A stretch of DNA of 64,000 bases, taken from assembly GCF_021390515.1 (NCBI RefSeq), contig NZ_JAJUXI010000013.1, forward strand, positions 124,001 to 188,000, read 5' to 3'. The DNA is from Dyadobacter sp. CY326. Lineage in GTDB: Bacteria; Bacteroidota; Bacteroidia; Cytophagales; Spirosomataceae. A program made the translations under genes and the position numbers. Below the pieces are notes generated by a model that saw only the letters and a program-made list of their open reading frames with translations, did no database searches and had not been told where the DNA came from. This document shows, piece after piece, positions 26,829-34,683 of the stretch (positions are counted from its first letter, which is position 1; the number at the start of each line of letters is the position of its first letter).

Positions 26829-26865
26829 CAAAAAGGCCCGCAATTCACATTGCGGGCCTTTTTTT
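26829..26865. terminator. bidirectional terminator after the M1 peptidase gene
   Basis: AAAAAGGCCCGCAAT and ATTGCGGGCCTTTTT form a perfect 15-bp arm pair with a 4-base loop and T-runs on both strands. It separates the M1 peptidase gene from the convergent FabH-like gene. Confidence 0.93.
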
Positions 26866-26884
26866 GTAATGATGGGCTTTGAAA

Positions 26885-27829
26885 TCAGATTGTGATCAAC
26901 ATTGCTCCGTATGAATAGCCGCCGCCGAAAACGGTGATGACAATGTTATCGTCTTTTTTAAACTTGTCCTTGTTTTCAGACAATGCGATGGCGCAACCGG
27001 CGCAACCTGTGTTTCCCAAATATTGAATGTTCGAGATAAGCTTATCGACCGAAATTCCCAATGTGTTGATCACATTCAAACTGATCCTGTGATTGGCTTG
27101 ATGCGGAATCAGATAATCAAGGTCGTCAATCGTTAATCCGCATGCTTGCAAAACTTGCTGGCTAACCTTTGGCATATATTGGCAGGCATTCTGGAAAACA
27201 TCGCGGCCATAAGGCATAATTACGCCGCGATCATTTGGCCTCAAAACAACGGCTTCAATCGCCTTTCCGCTCGTTGCCGCCCCACCCGTAATTATTTTTT
27301 TAATTTCCATGTCAGACTCCGTCTGACGCTCTTTGGAAATCAATAAAGCCGAAGCGCCATCGCCCCACAAATGTCCTGAAACCGTGTCCATTTCATTGTA
27401 ATAAGCCGTGTTGTGATCCGAAACCACAACAATTGCTTTCGATGCTTTGCCTAATGCGAAATAACCTTCAACGATTTCAACGGCATTCAGCAAAGATGAA
27501 CACGCTGACGAAATGCTGACAACAGGAATGTCGGGAATTTGCAATTGATGCTGGACCGCATGCGCTAATGTGACGATTGTATCATAGGGCGTGTAAGTTG
27601 CACCGATAATCAGGTCAATTTCATTTTTGCTATATGGGATGTTTTCAAGTAAGGCCTCAACTGCTTTCATTGCCATTGTTGAAGTATTTTCTTCCGGGGA
27701 AGCCTTACGTCTTTCTGAAATTCCTGTGCGTTCTACAATCCACTCGTGGGAAAGATTGTTAATGTTTGTAAAATATTCATTACCAATAACTTCGCTTGGT
27801 AAATAATGACTAACTGTATTAATATACAT
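26885..27829 (-). CDS. 3-oxoacyl-ACP synthase III (FabH)-like ketosynthase
   Basis: This 314-residue thiolase-fold enzyme has the FabH catalytic triad: Cys110 in SSACSSLLNAVE, His243 in IPHQANHRIS and Asn273 in YLGNTGCAG. The N-terminal VERTGISERRKASPEE and the C-terminal GGGYSYGAMLI are family marks. FabH condenses an acyl-CoA primer with malonyl-ACP to begin fatty acid synthesis. This copy is not in a fab cluster, and its active-site loop has two extra cysteines (NTGCAGCA) where canonical FabH usually has NTSAAS. It may therefore be a secondary KAS III for a specialised acyl chain. It runs on the same strand as the glycosyltransferase gene 144 bp upstream. Confidence 0.88.
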   Translation of the reverse strand: MYINTVSHYLPSEVIGNEYFTNINNLSHEWIVERTGISERRKASPEENTSTMAMKAVEALLENIPYSKNEIDLIIGATYTPYDTIVTLAHAVQHQLQIPDIPVVSISSACSSLLNAVEIVEGYFALGKASKAIVVVSDHNTAYYNEMDTVSGHLWGDGASALLISKERQTESDMEIKKIITGGAATSGKAIEAVVLRPNDRGVIMPYGRDVFQNACQYMPKVSQQVLQACGLTIDDLDYLIPHQANHRISLNVINTLGISVDKLISNIQYLGNTGCAGCAIALSENKDKFKKDDNIVITVFGGGYSYGAMLITI

Positions 27830-27973
27830 GATTGAGAAGTTGACTTCGCAAGCTACGATTCTTTTTAATTCCGAAAGTTAAATATTTCGTAGAAATCGTA
27901 GTACTTAATATTTGAACAATTCAATAGTAAGTTTATAAAATGATACTAAAAAGCAAATTTTACTGAAATATCT

Positions 27974-29095
27974 TCAATTATGAAGCAAGTTTCTATAAAA
28001 TGCCAAAAGTATGCTTTCTTCTTGTGCCCAGTTGTAGCTTTTTTCAACTGCATTTCGCCCATTTTTGCCCATTCTAATCCGCTCCGCTGGGTTTACAATC
28101 AGCCATTTCATTTTCTCAAACAACAAATCTGCGTCATAAGGCGAAATGCAAAAACCACATTCCGACTGCTCTACAACACGCTGATACAACGGAAAATCGG
28201 ACGTGATGACGGGCAACCCCAATGCCATGTAATCGAAAAGTTTGGTTGTGTATGAATCGGGATAATCGGCAACGGGTTTGAGAAGCGCAATGCCGGCAAT
28301 GGACTGCTTTGCAAATTTCAAGACAGTTTTTTGATCTGTGTAACCGTAAAATATAAGGTTTTTAGCAATGTTCTGATAGCCAGCAATATTTTCTATTTCC
28401 TCACTACTGATCCGCACAAAACCAAACAAGTGCATTCTAAAATCCGGGTAAGTCTTTTTCAACTTTGCCAAAGCTGAAACCAATGTGTCAAAACTCCGTT
28501 CCAATGAAATTACGCCGCTGTAAATAAGCTCAGGAAATGCATTGTCGGAATTTCCGTCTTCCGCATAAGTGTCTATCATGGAGAGAGATGCGAAATTATG
28601 CACCACGGCCGCTGGCAAAGTTAAATGCCGATATTCTTCCAAATAGGCGTCTTCTGTGAAAATACAATAGAAATGTTTTCTGGCGCAATGGTCGAAATAA
28701 CGGAATAGCGCCTGATAAGCCTTTGCATTGTTGGAAGTCTTGATGCTGAACTTTTTATAAAGATTTTCCTGCACTTCATAAATAACCAATGCGCCCAGCC
28801 ATTTGAATAAAAAGGCAGCGGGAATCAGTTCGGGAACAAAAATGTGGATCAGGTCCGGTCGCAAGCGCAGGCATTTCCAGAGCAGAACGGAATGTGAAAA
28901 TAGTAACCTAAGAAAGAGGTTTTGGAAAGCAGGCAGCGCAATCATGCAGACTTGATCATCGTCGTGCCTGGCCGAGGCATTTGGCAAAGCACAAAACACC
29001 TCAAATTCTTTTGCAAGCGAGGGAGCGATTTTGTAAAAAATCCGCGGATCATGGGCTGGATGAACTGTGCTGACAAGCAAAACGGGTCGCCTCAT
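27974..29095 (-). CDS. glycosyltransferase, GT-B fold (GT4-like)
   Basis: This 373-residue protein has the two-Rossmann layout of family 4 glycosyltransferases. The N-terminal half opens VLLVSTVHPAHDPRIFYK, and the C-terminal half contains IYSGVISLERSFDTL, MHLFGFV and the nucleotide-sugar-binding region KLFDYMALGLPVITSDFP. No signal peptide or membrane helix is clear, so it acts at the cytoplasmic face, probably in surface polysaccharide or glycolipid synthesis. Its ATG overlaps the deoC TGA by four bases (ATGA), showing translational coupling to an unrelated nucleoside-catabolism gene. Donor and acceptor sugars are unknown. Confidence 0.87.
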   Translation of the reverse strand: MRRPVLLVSTVHPAHDPRIFYKIAPSLAKEFEVFCALPNASARHDDDQVCMIALPAFQNLFLRLLFSHSVLLWKCLRLRPDLIHIFVPELIPAAFLFKWLGALVIYEVQENLYKKFSIKTSNNAKAYQALFRYFDHCARKHFYCIFTEDAYLEEYRHLTLPAAVVHNFASLSMIDTYAEDGNSDNAFPELIYSGVISLERSFDTLVSALAKLKKTYPDFRMHLFGFVRISSEEIENIAGYQNIAKNLIFYGYTDQKTVLKFAKQSIAGIALLKPVADYPDSYTTKLFDYMALGLPVITSDFPLYQRVVEQSECGFCISPYDADLLFEKMKWLIVNPAERIRMGKNGRNAVEKSYNWAQEESILLAFYRNLLHN

Positions 29096-29751
29096 CCCGC
29101 GCTGACCAAGTTAACGGCTGCGGAAGTGCCGATTCGCGCTGCGCCTGCTTCGAGCATTTCCAATGCTTGTTCTCTCGTCTTTATTCCGCCGGAAGCTTTG
29201 ATCTTTAATGTGTCCGGCAAAATGGATCTTATTTTCCGAATCACTTCCGGATCGGCATTTGGCGAAGCAATGTCTGTTGATGTTGTCAAATAGTCTGCAC
29301 CGGATTCGGCGCAGATTTCACAAGCCGTATAAAGGTCAAATGAGTCCAGAAAAGCCGTTTCGATGATCACTTTCAGGATCGCATTGTTTTCATGCGCCAG
29401 ATTGGCAAGCTGCTTCAATTCTTCGCGAACGCTGAGATAAGCCATTGATTTGAAACGAGATATGTTCATCACAACCTCCAATTCAGAGGCGCCATCATGC
29501 AATGCGCTTTTCGCTTCGAAAATTTTCGTCGCTGTGGTTGAATAGCCAAATGGGAAGCCGATTACTGTGGCAATTTCAATCCTGACCGGACAAAATTCCA
29601 TCATTTCAACTACATACGGAACGTAAGAAGGCGCCACGCAAACCGCTTTGAATTGATGAATCCAGGCTTCTTCACATATTTTCCGAATGTCCGTTTCACT
29701 GGCAGTTGCCGTGAGCAAAGTGTAATCGATGTGGGAGGAGAGGTTTGCCAT
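29092..29751 (-). CDS. deoC: deoxyribose-phosphate aldolase
   Basis: This 219-residue class I aldolase splits 2-deoxyribose-5-phosphate into glyceraldehyde-3-phosphate and acetaldehyde. It shows IDYTLLTATASETDI at the start, FPFGYSTTATKIFEAKSAL, LKVIIETAFLD and the Schiff-base lysine region LKIKASGGIKTREQALEML. The ATG at 29751 gives the usual length; upstream sequence in frame is not family-like and contains a terminator hairpin. It is coupled by a 4-base overlap to the glycosyltransferase gene. The start codon follows 28 bases after that terminator, so expression may depend on readthrough. Confidence 0.94.
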   Translation of the reverse strand: MANLSSHIDYTLLTATASETDIRKICEEAWIHQFKAVCVAPSYVPYVVEMMEFCPVRIEIATVIGFPFGYSTTATKIFEAKSALHDGASELEVVMNISRFKSMAYLSVREELKQLANLAHENNAILKVIIETAFLDSFDLYTACEICAESGADYLTTSTDIASPNADPEVIRKIRSILPDTLKIKASGGIKTREQALEMLEAGAARIGTSAAVNLVSAG

Positions 29752-29778
29752 GCAAATATTAGGATTGATTTTAAAAAG

Positions 29779-29808
29779 TAAAAACCCCGTCTGGGCGACA
29801 GGGTTTAA
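29779..29808 (-). terminator. terminator or attenuator between the DUF5606 gene and deoC
   Basis: On the minus strand AAACCCTGTC pairs with GACGGGGTTT with a single mismatch around a 5-base loop, followed by a T-run. It lies 23 bases after the DUF5606 stop and 28 bases before the deoC ATG. Confidence 0.75.
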
Positions 29809-29830
29809 TACAATCATCTATAATGTCTAA

Positions 29831-30361
29831 CTATTTTTCGCTCTCTGGCTCTGTTGCAGGCGCTTCGGCTGTCACCGTTTCAGTAACAGTTTCCGATTCA
29901 GCTTCTGCTTCGGCGGTTTCTTCTGCTGCCGACGCCTCAAACAGTTCAGGCGTGTATTTTGACAACAAGTTATACCAGGTAATGATCTTCTTGATGTCGG
30001 AAACGTAAACTTTTGATCTGTCGAAATCAGGAAGAATTTTGTTCAAAAATTCAATCAGCTCTTTGTCAGACGCTGTTTTAGGCTGCAAAGTCACTTCTTC
30101 GCCATGCTCTTCACGGATTTTCAAGAAAACGTCTGCCAATGGAGCGGATTCTTCTTCTCCGTCCGTAAAAATAGAAACGTCTTTTAGAACGGATACGCGT
30201 GCAGTCGGTCCGATCAATGTTTTTTCGCGCTTTTCATCCAAACTTTCTACAATGACACCGGCACGACTAGGCTTAAGAATGCGGAATAAGCCGCCTTTTC
30301 CTGAAACATTTGCTATTTCTTTCAACAAATCCATTCCTGTTGACTCTACTTTTTCACTCAT
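29831..30361 (-). CDS. DUF5606 domain protein
   Basis: This 176-residue acidic cytosolic protein opens with the DUF5606 pattern (LLKEIANVSGKGGLFRILKP, SRAGVIVESLDEKR) found across Bacteroidota. A region resembling the usual DVFLKIREEHG and SDIKKIITWYNLL follows. The last 30 residues are a low-complexity Glu/Ala/Thr tail. The function is unknown; the N-terminal part has an SH3-like beta texture. It sits between engB and deoC on the same strand. Confidence 0.8.
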   Translation of the reverse strand: MSEKVESTGMDLLKEIANVSGKGGLFRILKPSRAGVIVESLDEKREKTLIGPTARVSVLKDVSIFTDGEEESAPLADVFLKIREEHGEEVTLQPKTASDKELIEFLNKILPDFDRSKVYVSDIKKIITWYNLLSKYTPELFEASAAEETAEAEAESETVTETVTAEAPATEPESEK

Positions 30362-30468
30362 CCTTTCTTACTAATTAGTTATATCTTAATAATGATTATG
30401 TTGAATGCGATCACCAACTAAATTTTGCGCAAAATAACGGAAAGATTGAGCGGGAAACAACCTCCGGC

Positions 30469-31077
30469 TTACTTTGTCCTTTCAAACGTCTGATTGTAAG
30501 TTTCTATTGCTTGCAGAATGGGGTCGCGGCCCTCATTTTTTTCGGCAGACGTCACATACATTACAGGCACTTCTTCCCACGATTCGCTCAGTTTTTGCTT
30601 GTAAGCCTCCACCTGGTTCGCCACCTGATTGGGTTTGAGTTTATCAGCTTTGGTAAAAATAATCTGAAACGGAATTCCTGCTTCGCCCAAACCAGCCATA
30701 AATTCCAGGTCGACGGCCAATGCGCTATGCCGCACATCGATCAAAACGAATGTGCAGATCAGGTTTTCGCGGTTATGCAGATAATCGCCGATCATTTTTT
30801 CCCATTTCTCACGCTCGCCTTTGCTCACTTTGGCATAACCATAACCCGGCAAATCGACCAAATACCAGGATTCATTAATGAAATAATGGTTAATAAGCTG
30901 TGTTTTACCAGGTTGCTGGGAAGTTTTTGCAAGCGATTTTTTATCCGTAAGCATATTAATCAGGGAAGATTTTCCCACGTTGGAGCGCCCAATGAAAGCA
31001 TATTCCGGCAAAATTGGATCAGGACATTTCTGATAATCCGAATTGCTCATTACATATTTGGCTTCCTGAACTTTCAT
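30469..31077 (-). CDS. engB: ribosome biogenesis GTP-binding protein YihA/YsxC
   Basis: This 202-residue TRAFAC-class GTPase is needed for 50S subunit assembly. All G motifs can be read: P-loop GRSNVGKSSL near residue 31, the G2 region KTSQQPGKTQ, G3 DLPGYG, G4 TKADK and G5 TSAEKNEG. Length and the conserved FIGRSNVGKSSLIN context are standard. A candidate -7 promoter box (CAAAGCTA on the plus strand, 31102-31109) lies 25 bp upstream of the start. It heads a minus-strand series with the DUF5606 gene 107 bp downstream. Confidence 0.95.
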   Translation of the reverse strand: MKVQEAKYVMSNSDYQKCPDPILPEYAFIGRSNVGKSSLINMLTDKKSLAKTSQQPGKTQLINHYFINESWYLVDLPGYGYAKVSKGEREKWEKMIGDYLHNRENLICTFVLIDVRHSALAVDLEFMAGLGEAGIPFQIIFTKADKLKPNQVANQVEAYKQKLSESWEEVPVMYVTSAEKNEGRDPILQAIETYNQTFERTK

Positions 31078-31248
31078 GCTTTTTTGATGTTAATATGACT
31101 ACAAAGCTACTCCTTCTTTTTTATCTAACCTTAAAAGCCTGTTTGTGCAAGCATATCAGGTGGTTGAGTCGACCCGAGGCAATTGGATAAAATAAAACAA
31201 AGGGGTATTTTCGTTTGGAATGTTGAAATCTTAACTAAATCAAAAAAG

Positions 31249-31719
31249 ATGAAAAGGCTTAAAAAATTATCTTTGCTTATTACAATCCTGGCTTTGACAT
31301 TCGCAGTTGCGTTTGCAGAGAAGGGGGATAAAAAAGACACAAGAACAGAGGAAAAGGGAATTCAATTTACCGAAGCGAAGTGGGCTGAAATCCTAAAAAA
31401 GGCGAAAGCTGAAAACAAGATCATATTTTTCGATGCTTACACCACATGGTGCGGACCTTGTAAATTGATGCAGAAAAATGTCTTTACGCGTGATGATGTC
31501 GCGGCTGTTTTCAACAAAGACTTTATTAATGTAAAATATGACATGGAAACCGGCGAAGGATTGAAACTTGCCGGAAAATATAAATTAAAAGCTTATCCAA
31601 CATTGTTTTTTATCGATGGAAAAGGCAAAGTTGTAAAGCAGGTGATCGGTTACCAAACACCAGAAAAACTGCTTGATCTTGCAAAATCGGTTCAGAAAAA
31701 AGCGCCAAGAGCGATCTGA
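31249..31719 (+). CDS. exported thioredoxin-family protein
   Basis: This 156-residue protein has a signal peptide (LSLLITILALTFAVAFA, cleavage near residue 23), then a thioredoxin fold with redox motif WCGPC in TTWCGPCKLMQ and the cis-proline region AYPTLFFIDGKG. The FTEAKWAEILKKAKAENKII lead-in is typical of the DUF255/thioredoxin-7 group. A periplasmic reductase or disulfide-handling role is likely. The ATG at 31249 is used since the signal peptide starts there. It is convergent with gmd over a shared terminator. Confidence 0.9.
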   Translation: MKRLKKLSLLITILALTFAVAFAEKGDKKDTRTEEKGIQFTEAKWAEILKKAKAENKIIFFDAYTTWCGPCKLMQKNVFTRDDVAAVFNKDFINVKYDMETGEGLKLAGKYKLKAYPTLFFIDGKGKVVKQVIGYQTPEKLLDLAKSVQKKAPRAI

Positions 31720-31737
31720 TCGGAAAGACATATCAAC

Positions 31738-31776
31738 GAAAAATGCCCCGGAGGATTTCCTTCGGGGCATTTTTCG
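31738..31776. terminator. bidirectional terminator between the thioredoxin-like gene and gmd
   Basis: AAAAATGCCCCGGAGG and TTCGGGGCATTTTT form an almost perfect stem with a small loop and T-runs in both directions. It serves the two convergent genes. Confidence 0.9.
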
Positions 31777-31790
31777 TTATTAAGCAATTC

Positions 31791-32903
31791 TTATTCGTAG
31801 TAATTCGGAACGCGGTGTCCGCTGCTTTCCAAAAGTCTGTCTTTCTTAAACAACAACACATCGGCTGCCACCATATCATTAACCAATGCTTTCAAGTCAT
31901 ACTTAGGTTTCCAACCCAATTTTGTCATTGATTTTGTTGGGTCGCCAATCAGCAGCTCAACTTCTGTCGGGCGGAAATATCTTGGATCAACGGCAACCAC
32001 TTCTTTGCCTATTTCCACCTGGAAGTCAGGATCGTTGCATTTCACAACTTTTGCATTTTCCTCAGCGCCTTCGCCGGTGAATTCAACTTCAATGCCAACT
32101 TCCGCAAAAGCCATTCTTACGAAATCGCGGATACGCGTTGTGATGCCGGTTGCGATAACAAAATCTTCCGCAACTTCCTGCTGCAAAATCAGCCACATTG
32201 CTTCCACAAAGTCTTTTGCATGGCCCCAGTCACGTTGCGCGTCCAGGTTTCCCAGATAAACTTTGTCCTGCAATCCCAATGCGATCCTAGCAACGGCGCG
32301 GGTGATTTTACGGGTCACGAAAGTTTCACCTCTTAATGGTGATTCGTGGTTGAAAAGAATTCCATTGACCGCAAACATATCGTATGCTTCGCGGTAATTA
32401 ACCGTGATCCAATAACCGTAAAGCTTGGCAACGGCATAAGGTGAACGCGGATAAAATGGCGTTGTTTCTGATTGCGGAACCTGCTGAACCAGACCGTAAA
32501 GTTCTGATGTAGAGGCCTGATAGATTTTGGTTTTTTTGGTCAAACCCAAAAGACGAACTGCTTCCAGGATGCGCAATGTGCCAATTCCATCCACATTGGC
32601 CGTGTATTCAGGCTCTTCAAAGCTCACCTGAACGTGCGACATGGCACCAAGGTTGTATATTTCGTCAGGCTGAACTTCCTGAATAATGCGAATGATGTTC
32701 GTTGAGTCGCTCAGATCGCCATAATGAAGCTTGAACCGAATATTTTTCTCGTGCGGATCTTCATAAATGTGGTCAATGCGTTGCGTATTGAACAATGAGC
32801 TGCGGCGCTTGATGCCGTGCACCTCATATCCTTTGCTTAAAAGAAGTTCGGCCAAATAAGCTCCATCCTGCCCGGTTATGCCGGTAATTAAGGCTATTTT
32901 CAT
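31791..32903 (-). CDS. gmd: GDP-mannose 4,6-dehydratase
   Basis: This 370-residue extended SDR enzyme turns GDP-mannose into GDP-4-keto-6-deoxymannose, the precursor of GDP-fucose, GDP-rhamnose and related sugars for surface glycans. The N-terminal NADP-binding TGITGQDGAYLAELLL, VHGIKRRSS, the catalytic region QASTSELYG (Thr/Ser-Glu) and YPRSPYAVAKLYGYW (Tyr-x3-Lys) are all present, and FNHESPLRGETFVTRKI is the diagnostic Gmd segment. The length is normal. No fucose synthase (fcl) lies next to it, so the pathway is completed elsewhere. Confidence 0.95.
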   Translation of the reverse strand: MKIALITGITGQDGAYLAELLLSKGYEVHGIKRRSSLFNTQRIDHIYEDPHEKNIRFKLHYGDLSDSTNIIRIIQEVQPDEIYNLGAMSHVQVSFEEPEYTANVDGIGTLRILEAVRLLGLTKKTKIYQASTSELYGLVQQVPQSETTPFYPRSPYAVAKLYGYWITVNYREAYDMFAVNGILFNHESPLRGETFVTRKITRAVARIALGLQDKVYLGNLDAQRDWGHAKDFVEAMWLILQQEVAEDFVIATGITTRIRDFVRMAFAEVGIEVEFTGEGAEENAKVVKCNDPDFQVEIGKEVVAVDPRYFRPTEVELLIGDPTKSMTKLGWKPKYDLKALVNDMVAADVLLFKKDRLLESSGHRVPNYYE

Positions 32904-32974
32904 TAGCTATTAGTATGTATATGTGGATAAATGATATCCGATTTAAAAAGTGAACACAAATAAAAGGCGCAATA

Positions 32975-33544
32975 TCAGTTGCTTTCAGCCGTAGGGTTAA
33001 CCATCAGACTTCTTTTTATATCAACGCGGTCGGCAAGGATTACTGCTGATGAATATTGCTCGCGGATCAATTCAAGATATTGTTCGGCGTCGCTGCGATA
33101 CATAAAATCACCCACTTTGACGCGGTAAGTCGGTTGTGTGTAGGAAACGTATGGGTTAAGGTCCGGAAAAGACTGGTAAATGTAACTTTTTGCTGCATCC
33201 GCCTCCTGCCTTACATTGCCCACATACATTTGAATCCGAAAACCATTGATATAACGAATTGACTTATTATGCTTTGCAAGTGTGTCAAGAACAGTTTCGA
33301 GCCTTTTATTTACATATAATGGCTTGTCCACATTTGTTCTGGGAGCCGGTGTGGTTTTTGGGGTGCCAATCGGCTCTGCCCTTTTTTCAGTCGCTGGTTC
33401 AACATATTCAAAACGGGGGCGAACGAGCGACAGATCTTCTTTATATTCAGCGCTTGAAGAGCTGACAACTGATTTTTTGCTGCAACCTGCTAGGATGATT
33501 ATGAAGAGATGCAAAGCCCATAAAAAATTCTTTTTCAGCATCAT
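32975..33544 (-). CDS. SPOR-like domain lipoprotein
   Basis: This 189-residue protein begins with a lipoprotein signal (NFLWALHLFIIILAGCSKKS; lipobox LAGC). A Pro/Thr-rich linker at about 60-80 follows, then a C-terminal SPOR-type repeat: INGFRIQMYVGNVRQEADAA, YRVKVGDFMYRSDAEQYLEL and SAVILADRV. SPOR domains bind denuded septal peptidoglycan, which suggests a cell-division or envelope role. Two ATG codons in a row allow a start at 33544 or 33541. It is divergent from murB (112 bp gap), another peptidoglycan gene. Confidence 0.83.
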   Translation of the reverse strand: MMLKKNFLWALHLFIIILAGCSKKSVVSSSSAEYKEDLSLVRPRFEYVEPATEKRAEPIGTPKTTPAPRTNVDKPLYVNKRLETVLDTLAKHNKSIRYINGFRIQMYVGNVRQEADAAKSYIYQSFPDLNPYVSYTQPTYRVKVGDFMYRSDAEQYLELIREQYSSAVILADRVDIKRSLMVNPTAESN

Positions 33545-33656
33545 AACCTTAATCTATTTACCTGAGCCTGCAAACTTAATCAAAAATGGATGAATCACCA
33601 TAACGCGCTATTTTGAATGTTATAGCTAACTTTACCCGGATTTATTTATCGGCACA

Positions 33657-34673
33657 ATGCAAATCCAATCCAATTATTCCCTTCGCCACCTTAATACATT
33701 CGGGCTTGAATCGATCGCTTCATTTTTTGTCGAAGTCGCATCCGTTGCTGAATTAACAGAAATCCTGCGTGATCCGGAATGGAAACAAATGCCGAAATTC
33801 GTTTTGGGAGGCGGCAGTAATGTGCTTTTTACCAGAGACATTGACGCGCTCGTTATTCATCCAGCCATTACAGGCATTAATATAATCAAAGAAGATGAAA
33901 ATGAGATTATATTAAAGGCAGGAGCGGGGGAAAATTGGCACGCATTCGTCATGCATTGCGTAGCGAAAGGTTATGGCGGCGTTGAAAATCTGTCGCTCAT
34001 TCCCGGCACAGTAGGAGCGGCCCCTATGCAAAACATCGGCGCTTACGGTGTTGAAATCAAAGATGTGGTGCAATCTGTTGAAGCAGTGGCTATTGCAGAC
34101 GGAAAAACGACCGTTTTTTCAAAGGAAGATTGCGAATTTGGATATCGCGAAAGTGTTTTCAAAAAAGCATTGAAAGGCCAATACATTGTCACGGGAGTAA
34201 CTTTTGTTTTGAGTAAAAAACCGGTTTTGAACATTGGTTACGGCGATGTGCAAAAGACATTGGCAGAAATGAATGTTACTAACCCAACCATTAAAGACGT
34301 CAGCGATGCTGTGATTCAGATTAGAAGGAGCAAGCTTCCCGATCCCGCGCAGATCGGGAATGCAGGGAGTTTTTTCAAAAATCCGGAAATTTCGTCCGGA
34401 CAATATGAAGCATTGAAAACCAGCTTCCCCACAATCCCAGGTTATCGCGTGAGCGACACAATGGTGAAAGTGCCTGCTGGCTGGCTTATCGAACAAGCTG
34501 GCTGGAAAGGTTACCGCGAAGGCACCATTGGCGTTCATGAAAAGCAGGCGTTGGTGCTAGTCAATTATGGCGGGGGAGAGGGCACCGACATTAAGGCGTT
34601 GTCTGAAAAGGTGCAGGATTCAGTGGAAACCAAATTTGGGGTTCGCCTCAGCGCAGAAGTTAATTTTATATAA
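33657..34673 (+). CDS. murB: UDP-N-acetylenolpyruvoylglucosamine reductase
   Basis: This 338-residue flavoprotein makes UDP-MurNAc in peptidoglycan synthesis using NADPH. The FAD-binding part shows LGGGSNVLFT near residue 50 and SLIPGTVGAAPMQNIGAYG. The catalytic serine is in GNAGSFFKNP, and the C-terminal glutamate region ends in LSAEVNFI. The length and the presence of the inserted loop fit type I MurB (E. coli-like). The next gene starts 11 bp after the stop. Confidence 0.95.
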   Translation: MQIQSNYSLRHLNTFGLESIASFFVEVASVAELTEILRDPEWKQMPKFVLGGGSNVLFTRDIDALVIHPAITGINIIKEDENEIILKAGAGENWHAFVMHCVAKGYGGVENLSLIPGTVGAAPMQNIGAYGVEIKDVVQSVEAVAIADGKTTVFSKEDCEFGYRESVFKKALKGQYIVTGVTFVLSKKPVLNIGYGDVQKTLAEMNVTNPTIKDVSDAVIQIRRSKLPDPAQIGNAGSFFKNPEISSGQYEALKTSFPTIPGYRVSDTMVKVPAGWLIEQAGWKGYREGTIGVHEKQALVLVNYGGGEGTDIKALSEKVQDSVETKFGVRLSAEVNFI

Positions 34674-34683
34674 AAAACCATTT

